The notes under the pieces: generated by a model
What the model saw: the letters and a program-made list of their open reading frames with translations, nothing else
Database searches by the model: none
Told to the model about the DNA's origin: nothing
Program-made: the position numbers and the translations under genes
Shown here: positions 24,633 through 33,820 of the stretch, in pieces
Numbering within the stretch: the stretch's first letter is position 1
Layout of the letters: each line of letters begins with the position of its first letter
From: JACXVD01 sp020446665
GTDB lineage: Bacteria > Pseudomonadota > Alphaproteobacteria > Sphingomonadales > Sphingomonadaceae
Assembly: GCA_041396905.1 (NCBI GenBank)
Contig: JAWKXQ010000004.1
Location: 81,979 to 145,978, forward strand
Direction of reading: 5' to 3'
DNA length: 64,000 nucleotides

Positions 24633-25016
24633 TCAGTTATTGAGGATCAGGACCGATTCGTCGCCTTGCCTTGCGGCGGGCGCAGCGGTCTTGCCCGGCA
24701 CACGGTGGGCAAAGCGGCCATCCACTTCGGCACCCTGTTCAATGGTCAGCGCATCATAATGCACATCGCCTTCGATGCGGGCGGATTTCAGCACTACCAG
24801 ATCGCGGGCAGTGATCGAACCGGTCACCTTGCCTGCCAGCCGCGCGCTTTCCGCGGTGATGGCGCCCTGAATGACGGAGCTTTCACCCTGCACCAGTGAG
24901 GCACAAGTGATGTCGCCTTCGATCGTGCCGTCGACATGCAGATCAGCCGAAGCGGAGATGTCGCCGGTGATCTTCACATCGGCGCCGATCACGGAAAAGG
25001 TCGAATTGCTGGCCAT
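24633..25016 (-). CDS. bactofilin
   Basis: A 127-residue bactofilin (DUF583). A short Ala/Ser tail is followed by the right-handed beta-helix core from about residue 8 to 110, with regular strands such as DISASADLHVDGTIEGDI and VTGSITARDLVVL. Bactofilins polymerise without nucleotides into membrane-associated filaments that place envelope enzymes. The ATG at 25014-25016 starts 4 bases after the M23 peptidase stop, so the two are one operon. This pairing is known elsewhere (for example bactofilin with LmdC-type or Csd-type peptidases), where the filament localises the hydrolase to control cell shape. Confidence 0.93.
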   Translation of the reverse strand: MASNSTFSVIGADVKITGDISASADLHVDGTIEGDITCASLVQGESSVIQGAITAESARLAGKVTGSITARDLVVLKSARIEGDVHYDALTIEQGAEVDGRFAHRVPGKTAAPAARQGDESVLILNN

Positions 25017-25020
25017 CGGT

Positions 25021-26184
25021 CTAGCCCTCGCTACCGGCGCTGCGTTCGGCGCGGATTTCTTTGAGAACATCGGGGGCTGCCTCCAGGAAGGTGCGCGGGT
25101 TGACCGCGCGTTCATTGATACGCACCTCGAAATGGAGGTGAGGGCCGGTGGAACGGCCCGTGCTGCCAATCGCGCCGATCACGTCACCCGCGGCGACTTC
25201 CTGCCCGACAGTGGAATTGAACCGCGACATATGGGCATAGCGGGTCATCAAACCGTTACCGTGGCTGATTTCCACGACATTGCCATAGCCGGACTTGCGG
25301 CCGACAAAGCTTACCGTGCCCTTGGCAGCGGCATAGATCGGTGCGCCCATCGGGCCTTTGAAGTCCAGCCCGCTATGCATGGTGGCGGCCCCGGTGAAGG
25401 GATCGCGGCGATAGCCATAGCTGGAGGTGACCATCATGACATTGGCGGGCAGCACCTGCGGCACTGATTCCAGCCCGCTTTCCAGCGCTTCCATCCGGGC
25501 GAGGCTGAGGCCAAGCCGTTCAAAGCGCGGATCAATACGCGCCTGCTTGCTGCCGAAAATGCCTTCAAAGGGGCCACCCATTGCCTCGGTCGAAGCGTTT
25601 TGCAGCATGGCTTCGGGGTTGAGGCCCAGCTTGCGGATGGCTTGTTCAGCGCGGCGGGCACGGCGATCGGCATAGCGGGTCAGCCGTTCGACATAAGCGA
25701 TCTGGCGGGCTTCGATGCGGACCAGCGCGGCCGCTTCGGGCATGCTTGCGCTGACCTTGGCGATGGCTTTTTCCGCTTCGCTGGAAGAATCGCTGACGGT
25801 TTCTTCCTCCTGCGCGTCTTCGGGCAGGTCCAGCGTTGCTGTCATCTTTTCGATCACGTCCTGGCGACGGACCAGATCCTGCGCCACCTGGTCAATATCA
25901 TCGCGATAGGCATCGACGCGCTCTTTCGCGCTGGCCACCTGTGCTTCACGCTGGAGCAGCGAGGCGCGGTCAGCCTGTGCGCGATATTGCGACCAGGCCA
26001 TGCCGGCCATGCTGATGCCCCAGGCCAGCAGCGCCACGAGAATCGCGGCGGCGAGGATCATCTGAATGCGGGAAGAGACCTTGATGAAGCGCACCTGACC
26101 CTGCGAGCGCATGAAGAACTCACGGTCAGGAAACATGTCGCGCACACGACGGGACAGTGCGCTGATATTTTCAGATTTAGACAA
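25021..26184 (-). CDS. M23 family metallopeptidase of the bactofilin operon (LmdC-like)
   Basis: A predicted inner-membrane peptidoglycan endopeptidase of about 387 residues. A cytoplasmic N-terminus (MFPDREFF region) is followed by one membrane helix (MILAAAILVALLAWGISMAG), a periplasmic coiled coil, and an M23 domain with HSGLDFKG, HMSRFN and PHLHFEV zinc-site motifs intact. The start is uncertain: a TTG at 26182-26184 with GTGGGG upstream, an ATG at 26134-26136, or a GTG at 26289; I took the TTG because the SENISALSRRVRD segment looks coding. Immediate coupling to bactofilin supports a shape or stalk role. The upstream region has five GANTC sites. Confidence 0.87.
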   Translation of the reverse strand: MSKSENISALSRRVRDMFPDREFFMRSQGQVRFIKVSSRIQMILAAAILVALLAWGISMAGMAWSQYRAQADRASLLQREAQVASAKERVDAYRDDIDQVAQDLVRRQDVIEKMTATLDLPEDAQEEETVSDSSSEAEKAIAKVSASMPEAAALVRIEARQIAYVERLTRYADRRARRAEQAIRKLGLNPEAMLQNASTEAMGGPFEGIFGSKQARIDPRFERLGLSLARMEALESGLESVPQVLPANVMMVTSSYGYRRDPFTGAATMHSGLDFKGPMGAPIYAAAKGTVSFVGRKSGYGNVVEISHGNGLMTRYAHMSRFNSTVGQEVAAGDVIGAIGSTGRSTGPHLHFEVRINERAVNPRTFLEAAPDVLKEIRAERSAGSEG

Positions 26185-26195
26185 TGCGACCCCAC

Positions 26196-26299
26196 GACTC
26201 GACCCGAGCGATTGGGAAAGGCGGCTAACACGGGGGTGCCGGGGGGTCGAATCGACTCGCCCCACTTTGGGGTGAGGCGATGGAGTCACGCGATGAATC
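26196..26299. promoter_or_regulatory. cluster of five GANTC (CcrM) sites between divergent genes
   Basis: GANTC sites at 26196, 26249, 26254, 26283 and 26295 fall within 104 bases, where about 0.4 would be expected by chance, and a sixth is at 26418. The 218-base gap separates the M23-bactofilin operon from proA. In Alphaproteobacteria clustered GANTC in promoters marks GcrA/CcrM-dependent, cell-cycle-timed transcription. Confidence 0.5.
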
Positions 26300-26402
26300 G
26301 TTTTGTAAGTTTGCGACAGGGGGAATTACCTGTCTGCCGTTAACCAAAGGGAGGGGCAAATCCCGCCCTGACAGATCGATGCGCTGCTGCTACCGGGGCG
26401 CC

Positions 26403-27698
26403 ATGGCAAGTGCAGAAGAATCAATTCGCAGCCACGCAATGAGCGGGCAGGAGGCTCAGGCCGTGATTGCGCAAATGGCGCAAGCCGGACGTGCTGCGCA
26501 GCGCATATTGGCGCGGATGGATGATCCGGCCAAGGCGCGCGCCCTGCATGCAGCGGCCGCGGCGTTGCGCGAAGATGAAGCCACGATTCTGGCTGCCAAT
26601 GCGCTGGACGTGGCCGCCGGTGAAGCGCGCGGCCTGACAGGGGCCATGCTGGATCGTTTGCGGCTCGATTCCTCGCGGTTGACCGGCATTGCCGATGCGG
26701 TGGATGCGGTGGCTGAATTGCCTGACCCCGTGGGCCAGATCATCGATTCGACCACTCGCCCTAACGGCATGAAATTGCAGCGAATTCGTATCCCGGTCGG
26801 GCTGATCGGGATTATCTATGAAAGCCGCCCCAATGTCACCGCCGATGCCGCAGTGCTCTGCGTCCGGTCGGGCAATGCGGCGCTGCTGCGCGGGGGGAGC
26901 GAAGCGGTGCATTCCAACCGTGCCATTCACGCCGCGCTGGTACGTGGGCTGGCCGCTGCCGGTGTACCCAAAGCCGCGGTGCAATTGCTGCCTGATCAGG
27001 ACCGCGCGCTGGTGGGCGCAATGCTCGCAGCGGCGGGCGAAGTGGATATGATCGTGCCGCGCGGGGGCAAAAGCCTGGTTGCGCGGGTACAGGCCGATGC
27101 AAGGGTGCCGGTGCTCGCCCATCTCGATGGCATTTGCCACAGCTATGTTCATTCCTCCGCTGATCCGGACATGGCCGTGGAACTGGCACATAACGCCAAA
27201 CTGCGCCGCACCGGGATTTGCGGGGCGATGGAGACTCTGCTGCTCGACGCAGCTTTCCCCGCCAGCCACCGGGTGGTGGCCGATTTGCTCGATGCAGGCT
27301 GCGAATTGCGCGGTGATGCAAGGGCGCAGGCGCTCGATCCGCGTATCCTGCCCGCCAGCGCAGAAGACTGGGACACGGAATATCTCGATGCTATCCTTTC
27401 TGTGGCAGTTGTTGACGGGCTGGATGAGGCGCTGGAGCATATTGCGCGTCATTCCTCGGGCCATACCGATGCGATTGTGAGCGACGACGACGCGGTGCGG
27501 GAACGTTTTCTGGCGGAAGTCGATTCGGCCATCGTCATGGCCAATGCCTCCAGCCAGTTTGCCGATGGTGGTGAATTCGGGCTGGGCGCGGAAATCGGCA
27601 TCGCCACGGGCCGCCTCCATGCGCGCGGCCCGGTCGCGCTGGAAGGGCTGACAACCTATAAATGGCAAGTGCGCGGCAGCGGGCAGGCGCGTCCGTAA
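26403..27698 (+). CDS. proA: glutamate-5-semialdehyde dehydrogenase (gamma-glutamyl phosphate reductase)
   Basis: A 431-residue NADPH-dependent enzyme that converts glutamyl-5-phosphate to glutamate-5-semialdehyde for proline synthesis. The active cysteine is C273 in RRTGICGAMETLL; other signatures are YESRPNVTADAA, PRGGKSLV and ASSQFADGGEFGLGAEIGIATGRLHARGPV in pieces. The ATG at 26403 is chosen by family length; the frame is open further upstream. proB is not in the window. nadD follows with no gap (TAA ATG). Confidence 0.95.
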   Translation: MASAEESIRSHAMSGQEAQAVIAQMAQAGRAAQRILARMDDPAKARALHAAAAALREDEATILAANALDVAAGEARGLTGAMLDRLRLDSSRLTGIADAVDAVAELPDPVGQIIDSTTRPNGMKLQRIRIPVGLIGIIYESRPNVTADAAVLCVRSGNAALLRGGSEAVHSNRAIHAALVRGLAAAGVPKAAVQLLPDQDRALVGAMLAAAGEVDMIVPRGGKSLVARVQADARVPVLAHLDGICHSYVHSSADPDMAVELAHNAKLRRTGICGAMETLLLDAAFPASHRVVADLLDAGCELRGDARAQALDPRILPASAEDWDTEYLDAILSVAVVDGLDEALEHIARHSSGHTDAIVSDDDAVRERFLAEVDSAIVMANASSQFADGGEFGLGAEIGIATGRLHARGPVALEGLTTYKWQVRGSGQARP

Positions 27699-28376
27699 AT
27701 GGGCGCAGGCGGTAGCCGCTCCGGTCCGTGGACGGGCCTGCTGGGGGGCAGTTTCAACCCTGCCCATGGCGGCCATCGCAAAGTGACTCTGGCAGCGCTG
27801 GAAGCGCTTGCGCTGGATGAGGCATGGTGGCTCGTTTCGCCCGGAAATCCGCTCAAACCGCGTGCGGGCATGGCCCCGCTCCCGGCCCGTTTTGCCTCCG
27901 CAGTCAAGCAGGCTCGGCGCGCGCCGATCCGGGTGACGGCCATCGAGCGCGAACTGGGCACGCGCTATACGGTGGATACGCTGCAGGCGCTGCTGCGGCG
28001 CTATCCCAGGCGGCGTTTTGTGTGGCTGATGGGTGCGGATAATCTGGCGCAATTCCATCACTGGAAAGACTGGCGAAGGATCGCCCGCTTAATGCCGATT
28101 GCGGTGATCGCGCGTCCCGGCTATGATCAGTCTGCTATTGCGAGCCCCGCAATGGTCTGGCTCCGGCGCTATCGCGTGTCGCCTGCCAGTTTTGCAAGCA
28201 AGGGCGGATGGAGCGCTCCGAAGCTGGTGATATTGCGTTTTGATCCTGATTCCCGCTCGGCCACGGCCCTTCGCCGCGCCGATCCGGACTGGGCAACGCA
28301 GATGGCCGCTTCTTCCCGGCGAGACATGGTAACACACCACCCCATCCCCTCAGAGGGAGGGTCGCAGGCGCAATGA
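27699..28376 (+). CDS. nadD: nicotinate-nucleotide adenylyltransferase
   Basis: A 225-residue nucleotidyltransferase that adenylylates nicotinate mononucleotide in NAD synthesis. It has the GGSFNPAHGGH phosphate-binding loop near residue 16, the LMGADNLAQFHHWKDW motif and the SATALR motif (family SSTxIR) near the C-terminus. About 20 low-conservation residues follow. It starts directly after the proA stop. The order proA-nadD-rsfS-rlmH is common in related genomes. Confidence 0.93.
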   Translation: MGAGGSRSGPWTGLLGGSFNPAHGGHRKVTLAALEALALDEAWWLVSPGNPLKPRAGMAPLPARFASAVKQARRAPIRVTAIERELGTRYTVDTLQALLRRYPRRRFVWLMGADNLAQFHHWKDWRRIARLMPIAVIARPGYDQSAIASPAMVWLRRYRVSPASFASKGGWSAPKLVILRFDPDSRSATALRRADPDWATQMAASSRRDMVTHHPIPSEGGSQAQ

Positions 28377-28433
28377 GGCGCTCGCGGCCATTCTCCCCCT
28401 CCGCTCATGATTACAGGAGCAAGACCCACGCCT

Positions 28434-28865
28434 ATGACACAGGCGCAATCCCAGTCGGCAGAGACCGGCTCAGACACTGCAATGGCCGGTGCGATGGCCC
28501 CTATCGAGGCTGAACCCGGTTCCCAATTGGAACTGGTGCTGCACCAGCTTGACGAAGATCAGGCACAAGATCTGGTCGTGGTGCCACTGGCGGGCAAATC
28601 CTCCATCGCTGATCACATGGTGATTGCGTCGGGCCGTTCGTCGCGCCAGGTCGCATCCATGGCGCAGAAGCTCGCGGAAAAGCTGAAACAGGCTGGCTTC
28701 GGCCCGGCCCGGCTGGAAGGCTTGCCGGCGGCAGATTGGGTGCTGATCGATGCCGGTGATGTCGTGGTCCACCTGTTCCGCCCCGAAGTACGCAGTTTCT
28801 ACAATCTCGAACGCATGTGGGCGATCGGGGATGAGACCCCGCCCCGCGCAGCCGGTCGGGCCTGA
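28434..28865 (+). CDS. rsfS: ribosomal silencing factor RsfS
   Basis: A 143-residue protein that binds ribosomal protein L14 and blocks 30S-50S joining in slow growth. The core is LVLHQLDEDQAQDLVVVPLAGKSSIADHMVIASGRSSRQV in pieces, then the C-terminal WVLIDAGDVVVHLFRPEVRSFYNLERMW signature in pieces. The start is uncertain: ATG at 28434 has AGGAG at slightly long spacing, and an ATG at 28407 is also in frame. The 57 bases between nadD and the 28434 start contain runs of pyrimidine but no clear gene. Confidence 0.9.
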   Translation: MTQAQSQSAETGSDTAMAGAMAPIEAEPGSQLELVLHQLDEDQAQDLVVVPLAGKSSIADHMVIASGRSSRQVASMAQKLAEKLKQAGFGPARLEGLPAADWVLIDAGDVVVHLFRPEVRSFYNLERMWAIGDETPPRAAGRA

Positions 28866-28965
28866 ATTCCTGCGCGCTGCGCCTGCGGGCGCGGCGGAGC
28901 AGACAATTGCCAGCAGGGCGCCGAGTGTGCAAAGCTGATTTGACGCTGAAATCCGGGCCCATTCC

Positions 28966-29388
28966 ATGCTTCTCCACCTGATTGCTCGTGGCAAGATCGG
29001 CCGCTCGCCGGAAGCGGAGCTGGTCGCGCGCTATGAGAAGCGGATCACATGGCCGGTAAAGCTGACAGAATTGCCGGAAACAGGCGGGCGCGTGGCTGAC
29101 CCGCAAACACCCTGCCGCACTGTGCTGCTCGATGAAAAGGGCAAGAATCTCTCTTCAGAAGATTTCGCTGAAATCCTCGGTCGCTGGCGTGATGATGGCG
29201 TGCGCGAAACGCGTTTCGTGATTGGCGCGGCAGACGGTCATAGTGACGAAGAGCGCGCCGAGGCAGATTTGCTGCTCGCCTATGGCAAGGCCACCTGGCC
29301 GCATTTGATGGCGCGCGCCATGCTGGCGGAACAGCTCTATCGCGCAACGGCCATCCTTGCCGGCCATCCCTATCATCGGGCGGGGTGA
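28966..29388 (+). CDS. rlmH: 23S rRNA (pseudouridine1915-N3)-methyltransferase RlmH
   Basis: A 140-residue SPOUT methyltransferase that modifies pseudouridine 1915 of helix 69. It has the SPOUT knot motifs VLLDEKGKNLSSEDFAE and FVIGAADGHSDE, and ends with the family signature EQLYRATAILAGHPYHR. The start is the ATG at 28966. It lies 100 bases after rsfS and the envC start is 5 bases after its stop. Confidence 0.94.
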   Translation: MLLHLIARGKIGRSPEAELVARYEKRITWPVKLTELPETGGRVADPQTPCRTVLLDEKGKNLSSEDFAEILGRWRDDGVRETRFVIGAADGHSDEERAEADLLLAYGKATWPHLMARAMLAEQLYRATAILAGHPYHRAG

Positions 29389-29392
29389 GCGC

Positions 29393-30622
29393 ATGAACCC
29401 TGCCCTTCGCTTTGCCTTGCCAGTGCTCGCCGCTGCCGCTCTCCCGGCGCTGGTGCTGCTCACGCCTGCGGGGGCACAACAGGATGCCGGTTTCGAAGAT
29501 GTCGGGGAAACCCGGGACGCGATGCAGCGCGCCCGGGCACAGGCCAAGGCAGCAGAGCAACGCGGCGAAAGGCTGGAGGCAGAAGCGCGCGCTGCAACAG
29601 AAGCGGCAGAGAAGACAGCGCGGGAAGCGGCTGCTCTGGCGGCGCGGATCCAGCAGGCTGAAGCCGATATTGCTGTTAATGAAGCGCGTATCACGCTGGT
29701 CAACCAGCAGCGCGACAAGCTGGCCCGGCGGCTGGCGGAACGGCGCGGGCCGTTACTGCGACTGACCGCGAGCTTGCAGAAAATGTCGCGCCGTCCACTC
29801 GCCTTGTCGGCCTTGCGCCCCGGCTCGGTGCGCGATGCTGTTTATCTGCGCGCCATGCTGGAAACGACCTTGCCGCAGGTGCGCCAGCGCACGGCTGCTT
29901 TGCGAGCCGAGATTGAGCGCGGCAAGGCGCTGGAGCGCGAAGCGCGCGCGGCGCTGGCCGATTTGCGCGCCACGGAAAGCCAGCTGGATGACCGGCGCAA
30001 ACAGCTTGCTGCCGTGGAAACGCGCCAGCGGCTCGAATCGCGCCGTGCCAGCGGAGCGGCGGATCGCGAAGCCGAGCGGGCGCTGGCTCTGGCCGAGGAA
30101 GCCCGCGACCTGGATGGTCTCGTCGCGCGGCTGGGTGAAGCCGGTTCGCTGCGCAAGGAACTGGCCAGCCTGCCCGGTCCGATCATCCGCCCCCCGCGCC
30201 CGGAAGCGAGCGAAGTGGTGGCGGAGAGCACGGCTGCGCCCGCCGCCATGGCGGTGCGTCCGCCGGATGGCTTCCAATTGCCGGTGGCGGGGCGCACCAT
30301 AGTCGGGTTCGGCGCACCGGTTGAAGGCGGGGTGACCAGCAAGGGGCTGTCACTTGCACCGCGCAATGGCGCCCAGATTGTCGCCCCGGCTGCCGGGAGG
30401 GTGGCCTTTGCCGGGCCCTATCGCGGCTTTGGGCGGATCGTCATTATCGAGCATCCCGGCGGCTGGACCAGCCTGATTACCGGCCTCGCGCGCAATGATG
30501 TGGCCGTGGGCGAAGAGCTGCTAGGTGGCGCGCCTCTGGGCGTGGCCGGGGTGGATCGCCCGGTGGTGACGCTGGAATTGCGGCGGCAAGGCGAACCGGT
30601 GAACCCGCTCGATTTCCTTTAA
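29393..30622 (+). CDS. envC: EnvC-like murein hydrolase activator (degenerate LytM domain)
   Basis: A 409-residue periplasmic protein. Residues 1-30 form a Sec signal peptide ending AGA/Q; residues 35-265 are a long coiled coil rich in Ala, Arg and Glu; the LytM domain is at about 300-409. The zinc ligands are missing: the HxxxD position reads SKGLSLAPR and the HLH position reads LEL, as in EnvC, which activates amidases rather than cutting peptidoglycan itself. This points to division-site amidase control. The start is the ATG at 29393. It is followed by the ctpA gene, a common pairing. Confidence 0.87.
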   Translation: MNPALRFALPVLAAAALPALVLLTPAGAQQDAGFEDVGETRDAMQRARAQAKAAEQRGERLEAEARAATEAAEKTAREAAALAARIQQAEADIAVNEARITLVNQQRDKLARRLAERRGPLLRLTASLQKMSRRPLALSALRPGSVRDAVYLRAMLETTLPQVRQRTAALRAEIERGKALEREARAALADLRATESQLDDRRKQLAAVETRQRLESRRASGAADREAERALALAEEARDLDGLVARLGEAGSLRKELASLPGPIIRPPRPEASEVVAESTAAPAAMAVRPPDGFQLPVAGRTIVGFGAPVEGGVTSKGLSLAPRNGAQIVAPAAGRVAFAGPYRGFGRIVIIEHPGGWTSLITGLARNDVAVGEELLGGAPLGVAGVDRPVVTLELRRQGEPVNPLDFL

Positions 30623-30732
30623 TCCTTTGCTCTTGCTGCTTCCCGCAATGGCACATCGCGAACGCTGCCAAATCCTCATCTGGCATTCAGGCAAGGTCAG
30701 CGATACACTGCGCGTCAAAGGATAGGTGACCC

Positions 30733-32073
30733 ATGCCCAAATTCGCTGCACTTGCCCGTTCTGCTGCCTTGGTGACAGCCGTCGCGCTGATCCCCGCCAC
30801 CAGCGCTACTTTCGCGCAGGTAGATGGCCGCGCAGGCCCGGAATTTTCCAAGCTGTTTGCTGTCTATCAGCGGGTGAAGGCGAATTATGTCGAGGAAGTG
30901 GATGACGACAAGCTGATCAAGGGCGCGATCAACGGCATGCTCGCCTCGCTCGATCCGCACAGCTCCTATCTTGACGGGTCGGACCTGCAGCGGCTCGAAA
31001 CCATGATCGATGGCAATTACTCCGGCCTTGGCCTGTCGGTCGGCATGGAAGATGGTGCGGTCAAGGTGATAAGCCCCTTCCGCGGCAGCCCGGCTGAACA
31101 GGCAGGGATGAAGGCAGGCGATTATATCACCCATCTCGATGGCAAGCTGATCTATGGCAGCGATCTGGATGAAGCAGTCAGCCAGATGCGCGGCCCGGCA
31201 GGTACCTCGATCCGCCTGACCGTGTTCCGCCCCGGCCGTGACGAGCCCTTTGATGTGACGGTAACGCGCGGCGTGATCGAGCTGGAGCCGGTGACCTGGG
31301 AATTGCAGCCGGGCAATATCGGGGTGATTACCGTCAATGAATTCTCTCGCGATGTCGGCTCGGACGTATTCGAAGCGTGGAATGCCATGCGCGAAAAGGC
31401 GCCTGGCCGGATTGACGGGCTGGTGCTGGATTTGCGTTCCAATCCCGGCGGTTCGCTGGATGAAGCGGTCGCCCTGTCTGACCTGTTTCTGGAGAAAGGT
31501 CGGATCGTTTCACAGCGCGGCCGCGCCCGCGGGGAAACGCTGCTCTATGATGCCGAAACCGTCTATCGCGGTGCGATTGCGCGCGGTGTGCCGATGGTGG
31601 TGCTGATCGATGCCGGCTCTGCCTCTGCCTCCGAAATCGTGGCCGGCGCGCTGCAGGATCATCGCCGGGCGGTGATCATGGGTGAGCGCAGCTTTGGCAA
31701 GGGCAGCGTGCAGACTTTGCTGCCGCTGGGCCGCGATGCTGCGCTGAAACTGACCACGGCGCGCTATTACACGCCGTCGGGCCATTCGGTGCAGGAAGGC
31801 GGGATCACGCCTGATATTCGCGTGCCGCAAATGTCGGACCCCGATCTGGCCAAGCGCGCCAAGTTCCAGCTGCGTGAAAGCGATCTGCGCGGGCATCTGA
31901 TCAATGAGGCCGCGCTGAAGGATGAAGAGCTGGAGAAAGACAAGCTCGACGATCCGCGCTTCCAGGTGACAGCAGCAGAATTGGAAGCCAAGGGGATCAA
32001 GGATTTCCAGCTCAATTATGCGCTGGAAACGCTCCGCCGGACCGCTCCGGGCCGGGTTGCTGCGCGCCGATAG
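30733..32073 (+). CDS. ctpA: S41 family C-terminal processing protease
   Basis: A 446-residue periplasmic serine protease with a signal peptide (ATSATFAQ end). A PDZ domain lies near residues 95-180 (GLGLSVGMEDGAVKV then GSPAEQAGMKAGDYI), followed by the S41 catalytic domain with Ser in DAGSASASEIVAGALQ and Lys in GERSFGKGSVQ. These enzymes trim envelope proteins, including peptidoglycan hydrolases. AAAGGATAGGTG precedes the ATG at 30733. It lies next to envC, so a link to division hydrolases is plausible. Confidence 0.93.
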   Translation: MPKFAALARSAALVTAVALIPATSATFAQVDGRAGPEFSKLFAVYQRVKANYVEEVDDDKLIKGAINGMLASLDPHSSYLDGSDLQRLETMIDGNYSGLGLSVGMEDGAVKVISPFRGSPAEQAGMKAGDYITHLDGKLIYGSDLDEAVSQMRGPAGTSIRLTVFRPGRDEPFDVTVTRGVIELEPVTWELQPGNIGVITVNEFSRDVGSDVFEAWNAMREKAPGRIDGLVLDLRSNPGGSLDEAVALSDLFLEKGRIVSQRGRARGETLLYDAETVYRGAIARGVPMVVLIDAGSASASEIVAGALQDHRRAVIMGERSFGKGSVQTLLPLGRDAALKLTTARYYTPSGHSVQEGGITPDIRVPQMSDPDLAKRAKFQLRESDLRGHLINEAALKDEELEKDKLDDPRFQVTAAELEAKGIKDFQLNYALETLRRTAPGRVAARR

Positions 32074-32086
32074 GAAATCTTGCCTG

Positions 32087-32563
32087 ATGCTTTCCGCACT
32101 GAATCAGCGCCATGCGCAGCTGCTTGCGATCCTGCTTCCTGCGGCCTTGCTGGGCGGGGCCTATATTTCGCAATATGTGTTTGGCCTGTTTCCCTGTGAA
32201 ATGTGCTGGTGGCAGCGATACCCGCATTTTGCCGCGCTGGCCCTCGGGCTGATAAGCCTTGCCGTTCCTCCGCGCCGCCTGTGGGTGGCGCTGGCTGCGC
32301 TGGCGATTATCGCTTCGGGGCTGATCGGGGCCTTCCATGCCGGGGTCGAATATGACTGGTGGGATGGCATAACCGCCTGCACCACGCCTATTGGCGAAGG
32401 CGGCGGCAATGCGATGGATGCGATCATGAATGCGCCGATCATCCGCTGCGATGTTGCGCCCTGGACGCTGATGGGCATCTCGCTTGCTGGCTATAATTTC
32501 CTCATTTCGACATTTGGCGGGCTTGCAATCCTGTGGCTGCTCGGGCGAAAGACACCGGCATGA
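32087..32563 (+). CDS. dsbB: DsbB-like disulfide bond formation protein
   Basis: A 158-residue four-helix inner-membrane protein that reoxidises DsbA and passes electrons to ubiquinone. The redox pairs are C37/C40 (PCEMCWWQR) in the first periplasmic loop and C98/C121 in the second. The start at ATG 32087 follows AGGAAA, 13 bases after ctpA. The stop overlaps the coq7 start (ATGA), placing a quinone-dependent enzyme next to a quinone-synthesis gene. Confidence 0.92.
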   Translation: MLSALNQRHAQLLAILLPAALLGGAYISQYVFGLFPCEMCWWQRYPHFAALALGLISLAVPPRRLWVALAALAIIASGLIGAFHAGVEYDWWDGITACTTPIGEGGGNAMDAIMNAPIIRCDVAPWTLMGISLAGYNFLISTFGGLAILWLLGRKTPA

Positions 32564-33081
32564 GCAAGAGCGACACCAAAACCATGATCCGGGTTGATCA
32601 GGCCGGAGAATTCGGCGCGACCCGGATTTATGCCGGGCAACTCGCCGTATTGGGTGATCGGGGCCCGCATGCCGCCGAAATTCGCCACATGGCAGAGCAG
32701 GAGCGCGTTCATCGGGAAAAATTCGATGCGCTGATGGCGCGTCGCGGTGTGCGCCCCACGGCCTTGCAGCCATTCTGGTCAGTCGCTGGGTTCGCGCTGG
32801 GGGCTGGCACTGCGCTGATCGGGCCGGAAGCCGCGATGGCCTGCACCGCTGCCGTCGAAGAAGAGATTGACCGGCATTATTCCGCGCAGCTTGATGAGCT
32901 GGAGGCCAATGGCGATGATCCGGAGCTCGCCGGAATGATCGAGGAATTTCGCGAGGAAGAGCGCGAGCATCGCGATGCCGCGCTGGCTGCCGGGGCGGAA
33001 CGGGCGCCAGCCTATCCGCTCTTGTCGGGCGCGATCCGGCTGGGCTGCCGCGCAGCGATCAAGCTGGCTGAACGGATCTGA
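32560..33081 (+). CDS. coq7: 3-demethoxyubiquinol 3-hydroxylase (Coq7)
   Basis: A 173-residue di-iron hydroxylase that adds the C6 hydroxyl of ubiquinone. The iron ligands are seen in RVDQAGEFGATRIY, the EQERVHR segment, EEEIDRHY, and EEREHRD, that is four Glu and two His in the ferritin-like order. The N-terminal start at ATG 32560 overlaps the dsbB stop. The presence of Coq7 implies ubiquinone-based aerobic respiration. Confidence 0.95.
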   Translation: MSKSDTKTMIRVDQAGEFGATRIYAGQLAVLGDRGPHAAEIRHMAEQERVHREKFDALMARRGVRPTALQPFWSVAGFALGAGTALIGPEAAMACTAAVEEEIDRHYSAQLDELEANGDDPELAGMIEEFREEEREHRDAALAAGAERAPAYPLLSGAIRLGCRAAIKLAERI

Positions 33082-33201
33082 ACGCCGCTTTTGACCCTGC
33101 GCAATGCGCGCAATTCCCGCTTCGCCCATGATCTTCATATGGAGTTCAGCGCGCGGCGTGTTTATGATGCCCGCCATATGATGCGAAGGATATGTTCCGT
33201 G

Positions 33202-33786
33202 ATGAAATCCCTGCTTTCCGCCACGCTGCTTGCTACCGGTGCCGTGCTGGCCATGCCCGCTCAGGCGCAGGACCAGCCGGGGGACAAGGTCAATATGGTC
33301 ATCATCTATGGCGAGGATGAATGCCCGCCCTCCAGTGATGACGTGATCAATGTCTGCGCGCGCAAGGCAGAGAGCGAGCGTTTCCGCATCCCCGAGACCC
33401 TGCGTCAGAGCGATGCCCCCGATAATGTTGCCTGGACCCAGCGCGTGGATCGCTATGAAACGGTGGGCAAGTTTGGCGCGCTGTCCTGCTCCCCCACCGG
33501 CGCGGGCGGCTTTACCGGCTGTACGCAGGCGCTGGTCGACGCGGCCTATGGCGAGAAAAAGGAAGCGCCCGGCATCCGTTTCAGCCAGCTGATCGATGCC
33601 GAACGGCAGGATCGCCTGTCCACTATCGACGCTGAAGCCGCAGCCGAGCAGGAACGGGTCGAACAGATCGAAAAGCAATATGAAGCGCGGCTGGAAGCGG
33701 AACGCAATGCGCCGTTGCCGGGTGAGGAAGCCAGTGCACCGCCGACCGATCTGATCACGCCGCCTTCCGAACCCGACTCTGAATAG
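33202..33786 (+). CDS. exported protein of unknown function, four cysteines
   Basis: A 194-residue protein with a clear signal peptide (MKSLLSATLLATGAVLAMPAQAQ). The mature part has four Cys (EDECPP, INVCAR, LSCSP, FTGCTQ), enough for two disulfides, then a charged coiled coil, then a Pro/Glu-rich acidic tail. The DVINVCARK and RIPETLR segments resemble uncharacterised sphingomonad proteins. An AAGGA lies upstream of the ATG at 33202; an in-frame ATG at 33181 is less likely. Being just after dsbB and coq7, it could be a DsbA substrate, but that is a guess. Confidence 0.72.
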   Translation: MKSLLSATLLATGAVLAMPAQAQDQPGDKVNMVIIYGEDECPPSSDDVINVCARKAESERFRIPETLRQSDAPDNVAWTQRVDRYETVGKFGALSCSPTGAGGFTGCTQALVDAAYGEKKEAPGIRFSQLIDAERQDRLSTIDAEAAAEQERVEQIEKQYEARLEAERNAPLPGEEASAPPTDLITPPSEPDSE

Positions 33787-33820
33787 GCCGCGTTAACCAA
33801 ATTGCGCTAAGGGGCTTGGC

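Noticed and set aside
26421..28061. A 546-codon frame opposite proA and nadD
   Set aside because: Spans two recognised genes on the other strand and has no domain.
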